Origin: Streptomyces sp. LX-29
GTDB lineage: Bacteria; Actinomycetota; Actinomycetes; Streptomycetales; Streptomycetaceae
Length of the DNA stretch: 64,000 bases
NCBI RefSeq assembly: GCF_029541745.1
Contig: NZ_CP089746.1
Span: 4,287,559 to 4,351,558, forward strand
Direction: 5' to 3'
Shown in pieces: positions 7,898 to 15,757 of this stretch. Within the stretch, counting starts at the first letter, position 1. Every line of letters begins with the position of its first letter. The translations under genes and the position numbers were made by a program. A model generated the notes under the pieces. That model searched no databases and was not told where the DNA came from. It worked only from the letters and a program-made list of their open reading frames with translations.

Positions 7898-8818
7898 ATG
7901 CGGGCTTTGATCTACGACCCCGAGGCGCCCCAGGGGCTGCGGATTGACGAGGTCCCGGACCCGGTGCCGGGGGAGGGGCAGGCCCTGGTCGAGGTGCGGG
8001 CCATCTCGTTCAACTACGGGGATCTGAAGTACCGGCCCGAGCTGATCGAGCCGGGCGCCGTCTCCGGCTGGGACGCCGCGGGCGTCGTCGTGCGCGCCGC
8101 CGCCGACGGCTCGGGGCCGGCCGTGGGCACCCGCGTGGTGACCTTCGGCTGGAACAACGCATGGGCCGAGCTGCGCGCGGTGGACACCGCCGAGCTGGCC
8201 GTGGTGCCCGACTCCGTCGACCTGGGCGCCGCCAGCGCCCTCCCGGTCGCCGGCGTCACTGCCCTCCAGGCGCTGCGCAAGCTCGGCCCGGTGGTCGGCC
8301 GCCGGGTGCTGATCACCGGCGCCTCCGGCGGTGTCGGGCGTTTCGCCGTGCAGCTCGCCGCCCGCTCGGGTGCCGAGGTGGTCGCGGTGGTCGGCAGCCC
8401 CGAGCGGGCCGAGGGCCTGGCCGAGCTCGGCGCGCACGAGGTCCTCATCGGCGACCTCGAGAAGATCTCCGCCCCGGTCCACGGCGTCCTGGACAACGTC
8501 GGCGGCCCGCTGCTCGCCGAGGCCATGTTCAACCTCGCGCCGGGCGGCATCGTCCAGTGGATCGGCTACGCCTCCCAGCAGCCGCTCCAGATCGGCGCGA
8601 AGCTCCGCGAGACCCGCCGATGGCGCCTGGAGACCTTCTTCGTGGACACCCCGATCGGCGCCGACCTCCAGTACCTCGTCGACCTCCTCGCCCGCGGCGA
8701 GCTCGACCCGCAGATCGGCTGGCGCGGCCCCTGGGACCGCGCCCCCGAGGCCGCCGAGGCCCTCTTCGGCCGCCGCGTCCAGGGCAAGGCGGTGCTGGAC
8801 CTGCCGCCTCGTGGGTGA
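7898..8818 (+). CDS. Zinc-independent MDR alcohol dehydrogenase/quinone reductase family protein
   Basis: A 306-residue medium-chain reductase. The GroES-like half includes RAISFNYGDLKYR and GWDAAGVVV, and the NADPH loop is VLITGASGGVGRFAVQLAAR. It lacks the catalytic and structural zinc cysteines, so it is a quinone/enone-reductase type rather than a true alcohol dehydrogenase. The ATG at 7898 has GGAG(TGGAGAGAGC) upstream. It converges on the mycothiol-linked dehydrogenase gene, with a strong GC hairpin between them. Confidence 0.85.
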   Translation: MRALIYDPEAPQGLRIDEVPDPVPGEGQALVEVRAISFNYGDLKYRPELIEPGAVSGWDAAGVVVRAAADGSGPAVGTRVVTFGWNNAWAELRAVDTAELAVVPDSVDLGAASALPVAGVTALQALRKLGPVVGRRVLITGASGGVGRFAVQLAARSGAEVVAVVGSPERAEGLAELGAHEVLIGDLEKISAPVHGVLDNVGGPLLAEAMFNLAPGGIVQWIGYASQQPLQIGAKLRETRRWRLETFFVDTPIGADLQYLVDLLARGELDPQIGWRGPWDRAPEAAEALFGRRVQGKAVLDLPPRG

Positions 8819-8838
8819 CGACGAGAGCCGGTGAAAGG

Positions 8839-8870
8839 GGGCGGGGCGGGGAGCACTCCCCGCCCCGCCC
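8839..8870. terminator. Bidirectional GC hairpin terminator
   Basis: A 15-bp perfect inverted repeat of pure GC character (8839-8853 with 8856-8870) lies between two convergent genes and can serve both. There is no U-tract, as is usual in Streptomyces. Confidence 0.75.
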
Positions 8871-8877
8871 GACCGGC

Positions 8878-9963
8878 CTACAGCAGCACCACGGACCGCA
8901 GCACCTCGCCGCGCTCCATCCGGGCGAACGACTCCTCGACCTCGTCCAGCGTGATCGTCTCGCTGACGAACGCGTCGAGAGCGAGCCGCCCCTGGAGGTA
9001 GAGGTCGATCAGCATCGGGAAGTCGCGGGAGGGCAGGCAGTCGCCGTACCAGGACGACTTGAGCGCACCGCCGCGCCCGAAGACGTCCAGCAGCGGCAGC
9101 TCCAGCTTCATCTCCGGGGTCGGCACCCCGACGAGCACCACGGTGCCGGCCAGATCACGGGCGTAGAACGCCTGCTGGTAGGTCTCGGGGCGGCCGACGG
9201 CCTCGATGACGACGTCCGCGCCGTGTCCGCCGGTGAGCTCGCGGACCCGCTCCACCACGTCCTCGGAGCGGCCGTTGACGGTGTGGGTGGCGCCGAGCGA
9301 GCGGGCCAGCTCCAGCTTCCGGTCGTCCAGGTCCACAGCGATGATCTTCGCCGCGCCGGCCAGTCGGGCGCCGGCGATCGCGGCGCAGCCCACGCCACCG
9401 CAGCCGATCACGGCCACCGAGTCGCCACGGCCCACCCCGCCGGTGTTGATCGCGGCGCCGAGTCCGGCCATCACCCCGCAGCCCAGCAGCCCGGCGGCGG
9501 CGGGCGCGGCGGCCGGGTCCACCTTGGTGCACTGCCCGGCCGCGACCAGGGTCTTCTCGGCGAAGGCGCCGATGCCCAGGGCGGGCGAGAGCGGGGTGCC
9601 GTCGGCCAGCGTCATCGGCTGGGCGGCGTTGTGGGTGTTGAAGCAGTACCAGGGGCGGCCGCGCAGACAGGCGCGACACTGGCCGCACACCGCACGCCAG
9701 TTGAGGATGACGAAGTCACCGGGGGCCACCTCGGTGACGCCCTCGCCGACCGACTCCACGACGCCCGCCGCCTCATGGCCGAGCAGGAACGGGAACTCGT
9801 CGTTGATGCCGCCCTCGCGGTAGTGCAGGTCCGTGTGGCAGACACCGCACGCCTGTACCCGGACCACCGCCTCGCCCGGACCCGGGTCCGGGATGACGAT
9901 CGTCTCCACCCTGACCTGCTCGCCCTTGCCCAGGGCCACCACTCCGCGCACGTGTTGAGTCAT
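8878..9963 (-). CDS. S-(hydroxymethyl)mycothiol dehydrogenase
   Basis: A 361-residue class III-type zinc alcohol dehydrogenase. Catalytic zinc ligands are in ACGVCHTD and LGHEAAG. The structural zinc loop is CGQCRACLRGRPWYC. The NAD loop is IGCGGVGCAAIAGA. The order and sequence (CFNTHNAAQPMTL, SSWYGDCLPSRDFP) fit the mycothiol-dependent formaldehyde dehydrogenase/nitrosomycothiol reductase group. It oxidises the formaldehyde-mycothiol adduct with NAD and may also reduce S-nitrosomycothiol. In many actinobacteria the next gene is a metallo-beta-lactamase-fold hydrolase. Here the downstream gene is on the opposite strand, so that partner is missing at this locus. Confidence 0.88.
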   Translation of the reverse strand: MTQHVRGVVALGKGEQVRVETIVIPDPGPGEAVVRVQACGVCHTDLHYREGGINDEFPFLLGHEAAGVVESVGEGVTEVAPGDFVILNWRAVCGQCRACLRGRPWYCFNTHNAAQPMTLADGTPLSPALGIGAFAEKTLVAAGQCTKVDPAAAPAAAGLLGCGVMAGLGAAINTGGVGRGDSVAVIGCGGVGCAAIAGARLAGAAKIIAVDLDDRKLELARSLGATHTVNGRSEDVVERVRELTGGHGADVVIEAVGRPETYQQAFYARDLAGTVVLVGVPTPEMKLELPLLDVFGRGGALKSSWYGDCLPSRDFPMLIDLYLQGRLALDAFVSETITLDEVEESFARMERGEVLRSVVLL

Positions 9964-10008
9964 GTGATCAGCCTAGGCGGGGGTGGCGCGGGGCGGCACG
10001 AGCGAAAC

Positions 10009-10039
10009 GGGCCGCACCCGGGGGTGGAGGGTGCGGCCC
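10009..10039. terminator. Hairpin terminator after the M4 protease gene
   Basis: An 11-bp perfect stem (10009-10019 with 10029-10039) and 9-nt loop lie 60 bp beyond the protease stop codon. Confidence 0.7.
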
Positions 10040-10102
10040 GCTGCGCGGTGGGGGCTCGCGAGGGGAGGCACTACCCCGCGGCCGCCTCGGAGGATCCGGC
10101 GA

Positions 10103-11734
10103 TCACTTCACGTTGATGGCGGTCCAGGTCGCCGCCACCGCCTTGTACTCGGCGCTGCTGGAGCCGTACAGGTCGGCCGCCGCCTTCAGGGTGCCGGTGC
10201 GGGCCGCCTTGTAGTTGGTGGTCGAGGTGAAGTACGTGGTCAGCGCCTTGTACCAGATCTTGGTGGCCTTGTCCCGGCCGATGCCGGTGATCCGGGAGCC
10301 GTCGTAGGTCGGGCTGTTGTAGCTGACGCCGTTGATGGTCTTGGCGCCGCTGCCCTCGCTCAGCAGGTAGTAGAAGTGGTTGGCCGGGCCGGAGGAGTAG
10401 TGCACGTCGACGCCGCCCAGACCGCTGTACCAGTAGTCCTTGGACGCGCCGTCCTTGCTCGGCTTGTCCTGGTAGCGCAGCGGGGTGCCGTCGCCGTTGA
10501 TGTCGATCTTCTCGCCGATGAGGTAGTCACCGGGGTCGGAGGAGTTGTCGGAGTGGAACTCCGTGGCGGTGGCGAAGATGTCCGAGGTCGCCTCGTTCAG
10601 GCCGCCCGACTCACCGCTGTAGCGCAGGCCCGCGGTGTTGGAGGTGACGCCGTGGGTGAGCTCGTGCGCGGCCACGTCCAGCGAGGTGAGCGGGTTGGCG
10701 TTGCCGTCGCCGTCGCCGTAGGTCATGCAGAAGCAGCTGTCGTCCCAGAACGCGTTGACGTAGTTCTGGCCGTAGTGGACCCGGCTGTAGGCGGCCTTGC
10801 CGTCGTTCTTGATGCCGTTGCGGCCCAGCACGGTCTTGTAGAAGTCCCAGGTGGCCGCGTGGCCGTAGGCCGCGTCCACGGCCGCGTTCTGCCGGCCGCC
10901 GCCCCACACGTCGTCGGCGTCGGTGAACAGGCTGCCGGTGCCCGAGGTGCGCTGGTTGAGGTCGTACGTCTTGTGACCGCCGCGCGCGCCGTCGGTGAGG
11001 TTGTAGGTCGAGCCGCTCTTGGTGGTGGTCAGCGGCACGGTGCCGTTGTAGTCGCCGGTGCCGGTGCCGGTCTCGATCCGCTCGTCGCTGAAGATCTTCT
11101 TGCCGGTGGCGGCGTCGGTGATGACGTGCAGTCGGCTCGGCGTGCCGTCGTGCTGCAGGCCGGTGACCACGGTCTCCCAGGCCAGCACGGGCTTGCCGCC
11201 GGCCGCCCAGATCACCTTGCGCGGGGCCTCCTTGGCGTCGGCCTTGCCGGTCTTCCCGGCCGCGGCCTTGAGCGCGGTCTTCTCGGCGCTGGCGGCCGGG
11301 ACCTTGGCGTCGGTGCCGGACACGGCTATGCGGGCGGTCGTCGCCTTGGTCACGCTGCGGGCGCCGCTCTTCTTCTCGTGCACCACGAGGTCGCCGCCGA
11401 GGACCGGGAGTCCGGCGTAGGTGCGCTCGTAGCGGGTGTGGACGGTGCCGTCCGCGTCCTTGACGACGTCACGGACGACCAGCTTCTCCTTGGCCCCGAG
11501 CCCCAGGGACTCGGCCTCGGCACCCACCCGGGTCTGCGCCGCCTTGATGGCGGAGGCCCGCTGGTCGGCCGTCAGCAGCAGCGCACTGGCACCCGCGGCG
11601 CGGTCCGCACCCGCGTCACGGTCGGGCTGCGCGTTGGCGACGCTCTGGACGCCGACGACCACCATGGCCGCGGAGGCGACGAGGGCGGCGGCGCGGAGGG
11701 CGTTCTTGCGAGGGGAGGAAGCGGAAAGTCTCAC
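10103..11734 (-). CDS. Secreted M4 family (thermolysin-like) metalloprotease
   Basis: A 543-residue preproenzyme. A signal peptide ends near VQSVANA. A FTP/PepSY-type propeptide follows, then the mature protease. The catalytic domain shows AAHELTHGVTSN (HExxH, zinc ligands and catalytic Glu) and GGLNEATSDIF (third ligand Glu plus Asp). It also has the family tail NHFYYLLSEG and an Ala/Tyr-rich end typical of the M4 C-terminal domain. It is a zinc endopeptidase released by self-cleavage. I prefer the GTG at 11734 because AAGGAG sits six bases upstream; a GTG at 11749 is in frame. Divergent from a small zinc-finger gene across a long promoter region. Confidence 0.92.
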   Translation of the reverse strand: MRLSASSPRKNALRAAALVASAAMVVVGVQSVANAQPDRDAGADRAAGASALLLTADQRASAIKAAQTRVGAEAESLGLGAKEKLVVRDVVKDADGTVHTRYERTYAGLPVLGGDLVVHEKKSGARSVTKATTARIAVSGTDAKVPAASAEKTALKAAAGKTGKADAKEAPRKVIWAAGGKPVLAWETVVTGLQHDGTPSRLHVITDAATGKKIFSDERIETGTGTGDYNGTVPLTTTKSGSTYNLTDGARGGHKTYDLNQRTSGTGSLFTDADDVWGGGRQNAAVDAAYGHAATWDFYKTVLGRNGIKNDGKAAYSRVHYGQNYVNAFWDDSCFCMTYGDGDGNANPLTSLDVAAHELTHGVTSNTAGLRYSGESGGLNEATSDIFATATEFHSDNSSDPGDYLIGEKIDINGDGTPLRYQDKPSKDGASKDYWYSGLGGVDVHYSSGPANHFYYLLSEGSGAKTINGVSYNSPTYDGSRITGIGRDKATKIWYKALTTYFTSTTNYKAARTGTLKAAADLYGSSSAEYKAVAATWTAINVK

Positions 11735-12167
11735 TCGATCTCCTTGCACGGGGCCGCGAGAGGGCGGCCATGTGGGGGCGGACAGCCCTGGGTGAGGCCG
11801 TCCGATGGTGCAGGTGATGCCGATGTGTTCACCGATGCAGCGGCGAACGTCCAGAGACTGACATCGATCGAAGTGATCTGACAGGTTCGTAACAAGAATT
11901 TGACTTTTGGCTGTCCGTTACCGGTCGTTACGTGTCCGCTATATGGTGAACAGGCCCTGAAGCGTGGGGACTTATGAAGCGTCAGTTCCGCTTGTGGCGC
12001 CGCTGTGCGAGGTCGATCCGGGGCGGTGACGCCGGGTCGGCGGCCGCGCGGTCGCATGTACCGGCGGCGGGGGGAGCGGCCGAAAAGGGTCCCGGCAAAT
12101 GCCCGCAACCGCTGAGGAACGGTACAGTCCGGCCATATGCCCCAGTAGACCTCTGTGGAGGCACGAC
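11735..12167. other. Long divergent intergenic region
   Basis: There is no convincing gene. The region is less GC-rich than its surroundings. It holds a CGTTAC direct repeat (around 11919-11935) and a GTTCACCATAT-like word on the minus strand, either of which could be an operator for the protease gene. An Arg-rich open frame from about 11974 is out of phase with the real small gene downstream and lacks a ribosome binding site. Confidence 0.5.
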
Positions 12168-12392
12168 GTGGCCGAGCACGGCAACGGTTCCCCGGGACGC
12201 CGCGGTGAGTGGACCGACCACCGCTACGCCGACCTGGTCAGGGAGGTACGCCAGCATGCCGTGGCCGCCGCGCGGCACGCCGGCGGCCGCTCCTGCCCGG
12301 TCTGCGCCGGACTCGGGGCGGTGGTGATACAGCGCGCGGGCAAGCCCTTCAGTCTGCCCTGTATCGCCTGTTCCGTTCCGCGGGCGTCCTAG
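12168..12392 (+). CDS. Small two-CxxC protein, function unknown
   Basis: A 74-residue protein started by GTG with GGAGG six bases upstream. After a polar N-terminus and an amphipathic helix (YADLVREVRQHAVAAARHA) come CPVC and then CIAC, two Cys pairs that could bind one zinc ion. It resembles the small zinc-ribbon adaptor proteins common in Streptomyces; no function is known to me. A second Cys-pair protein lies 75 bp downstream on the same strand. Confidence 0.6.
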   Translation: MAEHGNGSPGRRGEWTDHRYADLVREVRQHAVAAARHAGGRSCPVCAGLGAVVIQRAGKPFSLPCIACSVPRAS

Positions 12393-12466
12393 GAGCGACC
12401 CCTATCCGGGTGATTCGGATGGGATGCGGGAGGACTCCTGAGGCGGCTCGCGTACCCTGCGCCGCG

Positions 12467-12721
12467 ATGACCGAATTCGTAGACGAAGCCCGCTCCCGCA
12501 CCGCGCGCCTGCTTCGGATGGCCGCAACCGAGGACGGCCGCACGCGGGCGCGGATCATCGAGTACGCGGACACCACCCCCGAGCCGCCGCTGATGGGGCG
12601 CGACGGGATCCGCACCACCGGCTGCCCCCGCTGCCGCCGCACCATGTGGTGGCAGCGCGACGCCGGCGGGCCGCTCTGGGTGTGCGCGTCCTGCGGGCAC
12701 GTACAGGACCCGGGGCCGTGA
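12467..12721 (+). CDS. Small zinc-ribbon protein
   Basis: An 84-residue protein with a helical, basic N-terminal half and a C-terminal zinc ribbon (CPRC, then CASCGHVQ). This is the rubredoxin-like knuckle arrangement seen in RNA polymerase and translation-associated ribbons. The N-terminal helix (EARSRTARLLRMAATEDGRTRARIIEYA) is charged. It could be a DNA/RNA- or protein-binding adaptor. The ATG at 12467 has no clear ribosome binding site, so it may be translated from a leaderless message. Confidence 0.6.
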   Translation: MTEFVDEARSRTARLLRMAATEDGRTRARIIEYADTTPEPPLMGRDGIRTTGCPRCRRTMWWQRDAGGPLWVCASCGHVQDPGP

Positions 12722-12728
12722 GAACGAG

Positions 12729-12760
12729 CGAGGGCCGCCCCTCGGAAGGGGCGGCCCTCG
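12729..12760. terminator. Bidirectional hairpin terminator
   Basis: A 13-bp perfect stem (12729-12741 with 12748-12760) closed by TCGGAA lies between the convergent zinc-ribbon and terD genes. Confidence 0.8.
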
Positions 12761-12791
12761 GTCATGGCCGGGACGCGGCGCGGGTCGTCCG

Positions 12792-13367
12792 TCAGACGTT
12801 GACGCCGAAGTCCTTGGCGATGCCCGCGAGGCCCGAGGCGTAGCCCTGGCCGACCGCGCGGAACTTCCACTCGGCACCGTGGCGGTACAGCTCGCCGAAG
12901 ACCATGGCGGTCTCGGTGGCGGCGTCCTCGCTCAGGTCGTAGCGGGCGATCTCGGCGCCGCCGGCCTGGTTGAGGATGCGGATGTAGGCGTTGCGCACCT
13001 GGCCGAAGTTCTGGCTGCGCGACTCGGCGTCGTAGATGGAGACCGGGAAGACGATCTTCTCGATCTCGACCGGGAGGCCCGCCAGGTTGACGGTGATCTG
13101 CTCGTCGTCGCCCTCGCCCTGGCCGGTGAGGTTGTCACCGGTGTGCACGATGGTCTGGTCCGGCGTGGACTTGTTGTTGAAGAAGATGAAGTGCTGGTCG
13201 GAGTGGACCCGGCCGCCCGCGTTGACCGCGATGGCGCTCGCGTCGAGGTCGAAGTCGGTGCCGGTGGTGGTGCGGACGTCCCAGCCGAGGCCGACGGTGA
13301 CGGCGGTCAGGCCCGGTGCCTCCTTGGTGAGGGAGACGTTGCCGCCCTTGGACAGGCTTACAGCCAT
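12792..13367 (-). CDS. TerD family calcium-binding stress protein
   Basis: A 191-residue TerD protein. It begins with the family start MAVSLSKGGNVSLTKEAPGL. The two acidic signatures that bind calcium are present (GTDFDLDASAIAV and QGEGDDEQITVNL), and FPVSIYDAESR and RNAYIRILN are the usual core strands. Family members contribute to tellurite and membrane-stress responses, and in Streptomyces to calcium-dependent development; a specific role here is unknown. It is a single gene; the other ter genes are not adjacent. Confidence 0.92.
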   Translation of the reverse strand: MAVSLSKGGNVSLTKEAPGLTAVTVGLGWDVRTTTGTDFDLDASAIAVNAGGRVHSDQHFIFFNNKSTPDQTIVHTGDNLTGQGEGDDEQITVNLAGLPVEIEKIVFPVSIYDAESRSQNFGQVRNAYIRILNQAGGAEIARYDLSEDAATETAMVFGELYRHGAEWKFRAVGQGYASGLAGIAKDFGVNV

Positions 13368-13562
13368 GGGGAGTCCCTTTCATGGTCGAGTCGTCGGGCT
13401 TCGTACTCCGGACGAAGCTACCGTCACCCTGCTCAACGCGAACGAGGGACCACGAGGTTCCAGCTCTCTTTACTTTCTTTGCCGAATCCTGATGCCGGCC
13501 GCCCACGGGGGCCGAGCGGAATTGGGGTGACGGGGTCCGCGGGGCGCGGGATCATAGGTGTC

Positions 13563-13991
13563 ATGTCCGGGCCCTACGTCATCCGTGGCTCGGTCTCCCT
13601 GCCGGAGGCCGAGCTCATGTGGCGTTTCTCGCGCTCCTCCGGGCCCGGCGGCCAGCACGTCAACACCAGCGACAGCCAGGTGGAGCTCCGCTTCGACCTC
13701 GCGGCGACCGAGGCGCTCCCGGAGGTGTGGAAGCGGCGTGCCCTGGAGCGACTCGCCGGCCGGCTGGTCGACGGCGTGGTGTCCGTACGGGCGTCCGAGC
13801 ACCGCTCCCAGTGGCGCAACCGGGAGACGGCGCTGGTCCGGCTGGCCTCGCTGCTGGCGGAGGCGACCGCCCCGCCGCCCAAGCCGCGCCGCCCCACCCG
13901 CGTCCCGCGGGGCATCAACGAGCGACGGCTCCGGGAGAAGAAACAGCGCGCCGAGACGAAGCGCGGCCGTAGCGGTCGCGACTGGGGCTGA
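13563..13991 (+). CDS. arfB: ArfB/YaeJ-type peptide-chain release factor domain protein (ribosome rescue)
   Basis: A 142-residue protein with the release-factor domain and its catalytic GGQ at residues 29-31 (SSGPGGQHVN). It ends in a long basic tail (RGINERRLREKKQRAETKRGRSGRDWG). A codon-recognition domain is missing, so it fits ArfB, which hydrolyses peptidyl-tRNA on stalled ribosomes lacking a stop codon while its tail fills the empty mRNA channel. The ATG at 13563 gives MSGPYVIRGSVSLPE, close to the usual family start. Confidence 0.9.
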   Translation: MSGPYVIRGSVSLPEAELMWRFSRSSGPGGQHVNTSDSQVELRFDLAATEALPEVWKRRALERLAGRLVDGVVSVRASEHRSQWRNRETALVRLASLLAEATAPPPKPRRPTRVPRGINERRLREKKQRAETKRGRSGRDWG

Positions 13992-14008
13992 GCGACCCGT
14001 TCGCCCGC

Positions 14009-14024
14009 GCCCCCGCTCGGGGGC
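14009..14024 (+). terminator. Short GC hairpin after arfB
   Basis: A six-bp stem GCCCCC/GGGGGC closed by GCTC starts 17 bp after the stop codon. The stem is weak in length but strong in composition. Confidence 0.45.
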
Positions 14025-14151
14025 CGGCGGCGCGTCCGGGGGCACGGCCCGCTCGGCGGGGCGCCCGCTCCCGCTCGGCCTCGTTCCGTTGCTGCATTCC
14101 GGTGTGTTTTGCCGCCGTGTCGGCTTGGTGTGCCCGCCTCGCTACTGATTG

Positions 14152-14173
14152 TCCGTTAAGTGGAGATAACGGA
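14152..14173. promoter_or_regulatory. Inverted repeat upstream of the Asn/Gly-rich secreted protein gene
   Basis: TCCGTTA-8 nt-TAACGGA is a perfect seven-bp dyad, 30 bp before the start codon at 14203. It sits in a locally AT-richer stretch and is a plausible operator. The regulator is unknown. Confidence 0.45.
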
Positions 14174-14202
14174 AATTAATCCGATCTCAGTGAGGTGGCG
14201 TC

Positions 14203-15075
14203 ATGCTCCATTCCATTCCTCGGGGACTCGCTGCCGCGAGCATCGCGGTGGCGATCGCAGCGGGCCCGATGACCGGTGCGGCCTTCGCGGCGTCCGCTCC
14301 CGCCGCCGCGCCGTCCGTCGCGGCCCACGACTGCGACTCCAGCTCCAGCAAGTCCGAGAAGAAGGACAGCAAGAAGCGCACGGGCGACAACTGCGACAAC
14401 GGGAACAACAACAACCACGACTACAACAACAACCACCACTACAACAACAACGGCCACAACGGGCGCGACGACGACCGTGAGTACAACCACTACCACCACT
14501 ACTTCCACCACTACGACAAGGGTCGCCACGACAACGGCCACCGTGGCTTCGACTGGAAGGACGTCATCAAGTACGCGCTGATCGGCCACCACGGGGGCGG
14601 CTTCGGCGGCCACGGGCACAAGGGTGGTTACGGCGGCTTCGGCCACAACGGCGGCTGCGGCGACAACGGCTACGGCGGCTTCGGCCACCACGGCGGCAAC
14701 GGCGGCCACAACGGTGGTCACGGCGGCTACGGCGGCTACGGCCACAACGGCGGCGGCAACGGCGGCCACAACGGCGGCCACAACGGCGGCTACGGTGGCA
14801 ACGGTGGTTACGGCGGCAACGGTGGCTACGGCGACAAGAGCGGCTACCGCCACGGCGACGGCAACCACGATGACAACGGCAACGGCAACCACTACAACGG
14901 CAACAACCACAACGGCAACCACCACAACGGCAACGACCACAACGGCGGCCGCGGGGACTACGGCGGCTTCGGCGGTCACCGGGGCGACTACGGTCACCAC
15001 GACGACGACAACGGCGGCTGCGAGTTCAGCATCACCAAGAACGCCCTCGGCGGTCTGTTCGCCGTGAACTTCTAG
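14203..15075 (+). CDS. Secreted Asn/Gly/His/Tyr-rich low-complexity protein
   Basis: A 290-residue protein with a clear signal peptide (GLAAASIAVAIAAGPMTGAAFA) and probable cleavage after AFA. The mature part begins with a Ser/Lys-rich segment containing two Cys (DCDSSSSKSEKK, NCDN). It then becomes almost entirely Asn, Gly, His, Tyr and Asp in units such as GGHNGGYGGN and NHHNGND, and closes with a conserved-looking tail (CEFSITKNALGGLFAVNF). The His/Asp/Asn richness suggests metal binding or a hydrated surface polymer; the composition is prion- or adhesin-like. I recognise no family. A strong hairpin follows the stop. Confidence 0.8.
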   Translation: MLHSIPRGLAAASIAVAIAAGPMTGAAFAASAPAAAPSVAAHDCDSSSSKSEKKDSKKRTGDNCDNGNNNNHDYNNNHHYNNNGHNGRDDDREYNHYHHYFHHYDKGRHDNGHRGFDWKDVIKYALIGHHGGGFGGHGHKGGYGGFGHNGGCGDNGYGGFGHHGGNGGHNGGHGGYGGYGHNGGGNGGHNGGHNGGYGGNGGYGGNGGYGDKSGYRHGDGNHDDNGNGNHYNGNNHNGNHHNGNDHNGGRGDYGGFGGHRGDYGHHDDDNGGCEFSITKNALGGLFAVNF

Positions 15076-15096
15076 TCCGCGTCATCTGGTCGGCAT

Positions 15097-15136
15097 CACC
15101 CCCCGGATCGTCCGGTCGTCGGACGGTCCGGGGGTG
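15097..15136. terminator. Hairpin terminator
   Basis: An imperfect stem of about 17 bp (CACCCCCCGGATCGTCCG against CGGACGGTCCGGGGGTG) begins 21 bp after the stop of the Asn/Gly-rich gene. It lies between convergent genes. Confidence 0.75.
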
Positions 15137-15199
15137 TTCCCCCTCCGGCCGTCGCCGGCCGGCCGACGCCCGGCCCGTCGGCTCCGGCCGTCGCCGGGA

Positions 15200-15736
15200 T
15201 CAGTCCAGGGTGCGGTAGCGCCCGCGGAAGTACATCAGGGGCCCGCCCTCCGCGCTCGGCGTGGCGGCCGTGAGCACCCGGCCGACGACCAGCGTGTGAT
15301 CGCCGGCGGTCACCCGCTGCTCGGTGCGGCACTCCAGGGTGGCCAGCGCCCCACCCACCAGCGGGGCCCCCGAGGCCGCGCCGCGCGTGGTGGTGAGGTC
15401 CTGGAAGAGCAGCCGGTCGCTGATCCGGCCCTTCATGGCGAAGCGCCCCGCCACCTGGCGCTGGCTCTCGGCGAGGATCGAGACCGCCCACAGCGGCTGC
15501 CGGGACAGCAGCTCCTCCATCCGCGACTCGTTGCGCACGCTCACCATCACCAGCGGCGGGTCGAGCGACACGGACAGGAACGCGGTCGCGGTCATTCCGA
15601 CGTCCTCGCCGCTGGGACCGTCCTCGGGGTCGTGCGCGGTCACCAACACCACGCCCGCGGCCAGCCGCGACAGCGCGGCACGGAACTCGTCGTCGCTCAC
15701 ACCCTCAGCATGGGGCACGGCGGACTCGGTGGTCAT
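15200..15736 (-). CDS. Flavin reductase-like domain protein
   Basis: A 178-residue protein of the FMN-binding split-barrel flavin reductase family. Signs are FRAALSRLAAGVVLVTA at the start, GMTATAFLSVSLDPPLVMVSV (the flavin-binding Ser/Thr region), and DHTLVVGRV with LMYFRGRYRTL at the end. Members supply reduced flavin to a partner monooxygenase or act on their own. The ATG at 15736 is preferred; a GTG at 15757 would add seven residues. Neither has a good ribosome binding site. No partner oxygenase is next to it. Confidence 0.85.
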   Translation of the reverse strand: MTTESAVPHAEGVSDDEFRAALSRLAAGVVLVTAHDPEDGPSGEDVGMTATAFLSVSLDPPLVMVSVRNESRMEELLSRQPLWAVSILAESQRQVAGRFAMKGRISDRLLFQDLTTTRGAASGAPLVGGALATLECRTEQRVTAGDHTLVVGRVLTAATPSAEGGPLMYFRGRYRTLD

Positions 15737-15757
15737 GGAAGGCGCGGTCGGAAACAC

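Noticed and set aside
11903..11955. GlnR or PhoP box upstream of the M4 protease
   Set aside because: The GTTAC repeats have the wrong spacing for GlnR, and only one PHO-like word is present.
11974..12327. Arg-rich open frame in the region after the M4 protease
   Set aside because: It lacks a ribosome binding site and overlaps the small zinc-ribbon gene out of phase.
14176..15000. Ala/Val-only frame opposite the Asn/Gly-rich gene
   Set aside because: Its composition is the mechanical complement of GGC and AAC repeats. It has no start site or signal of its own.
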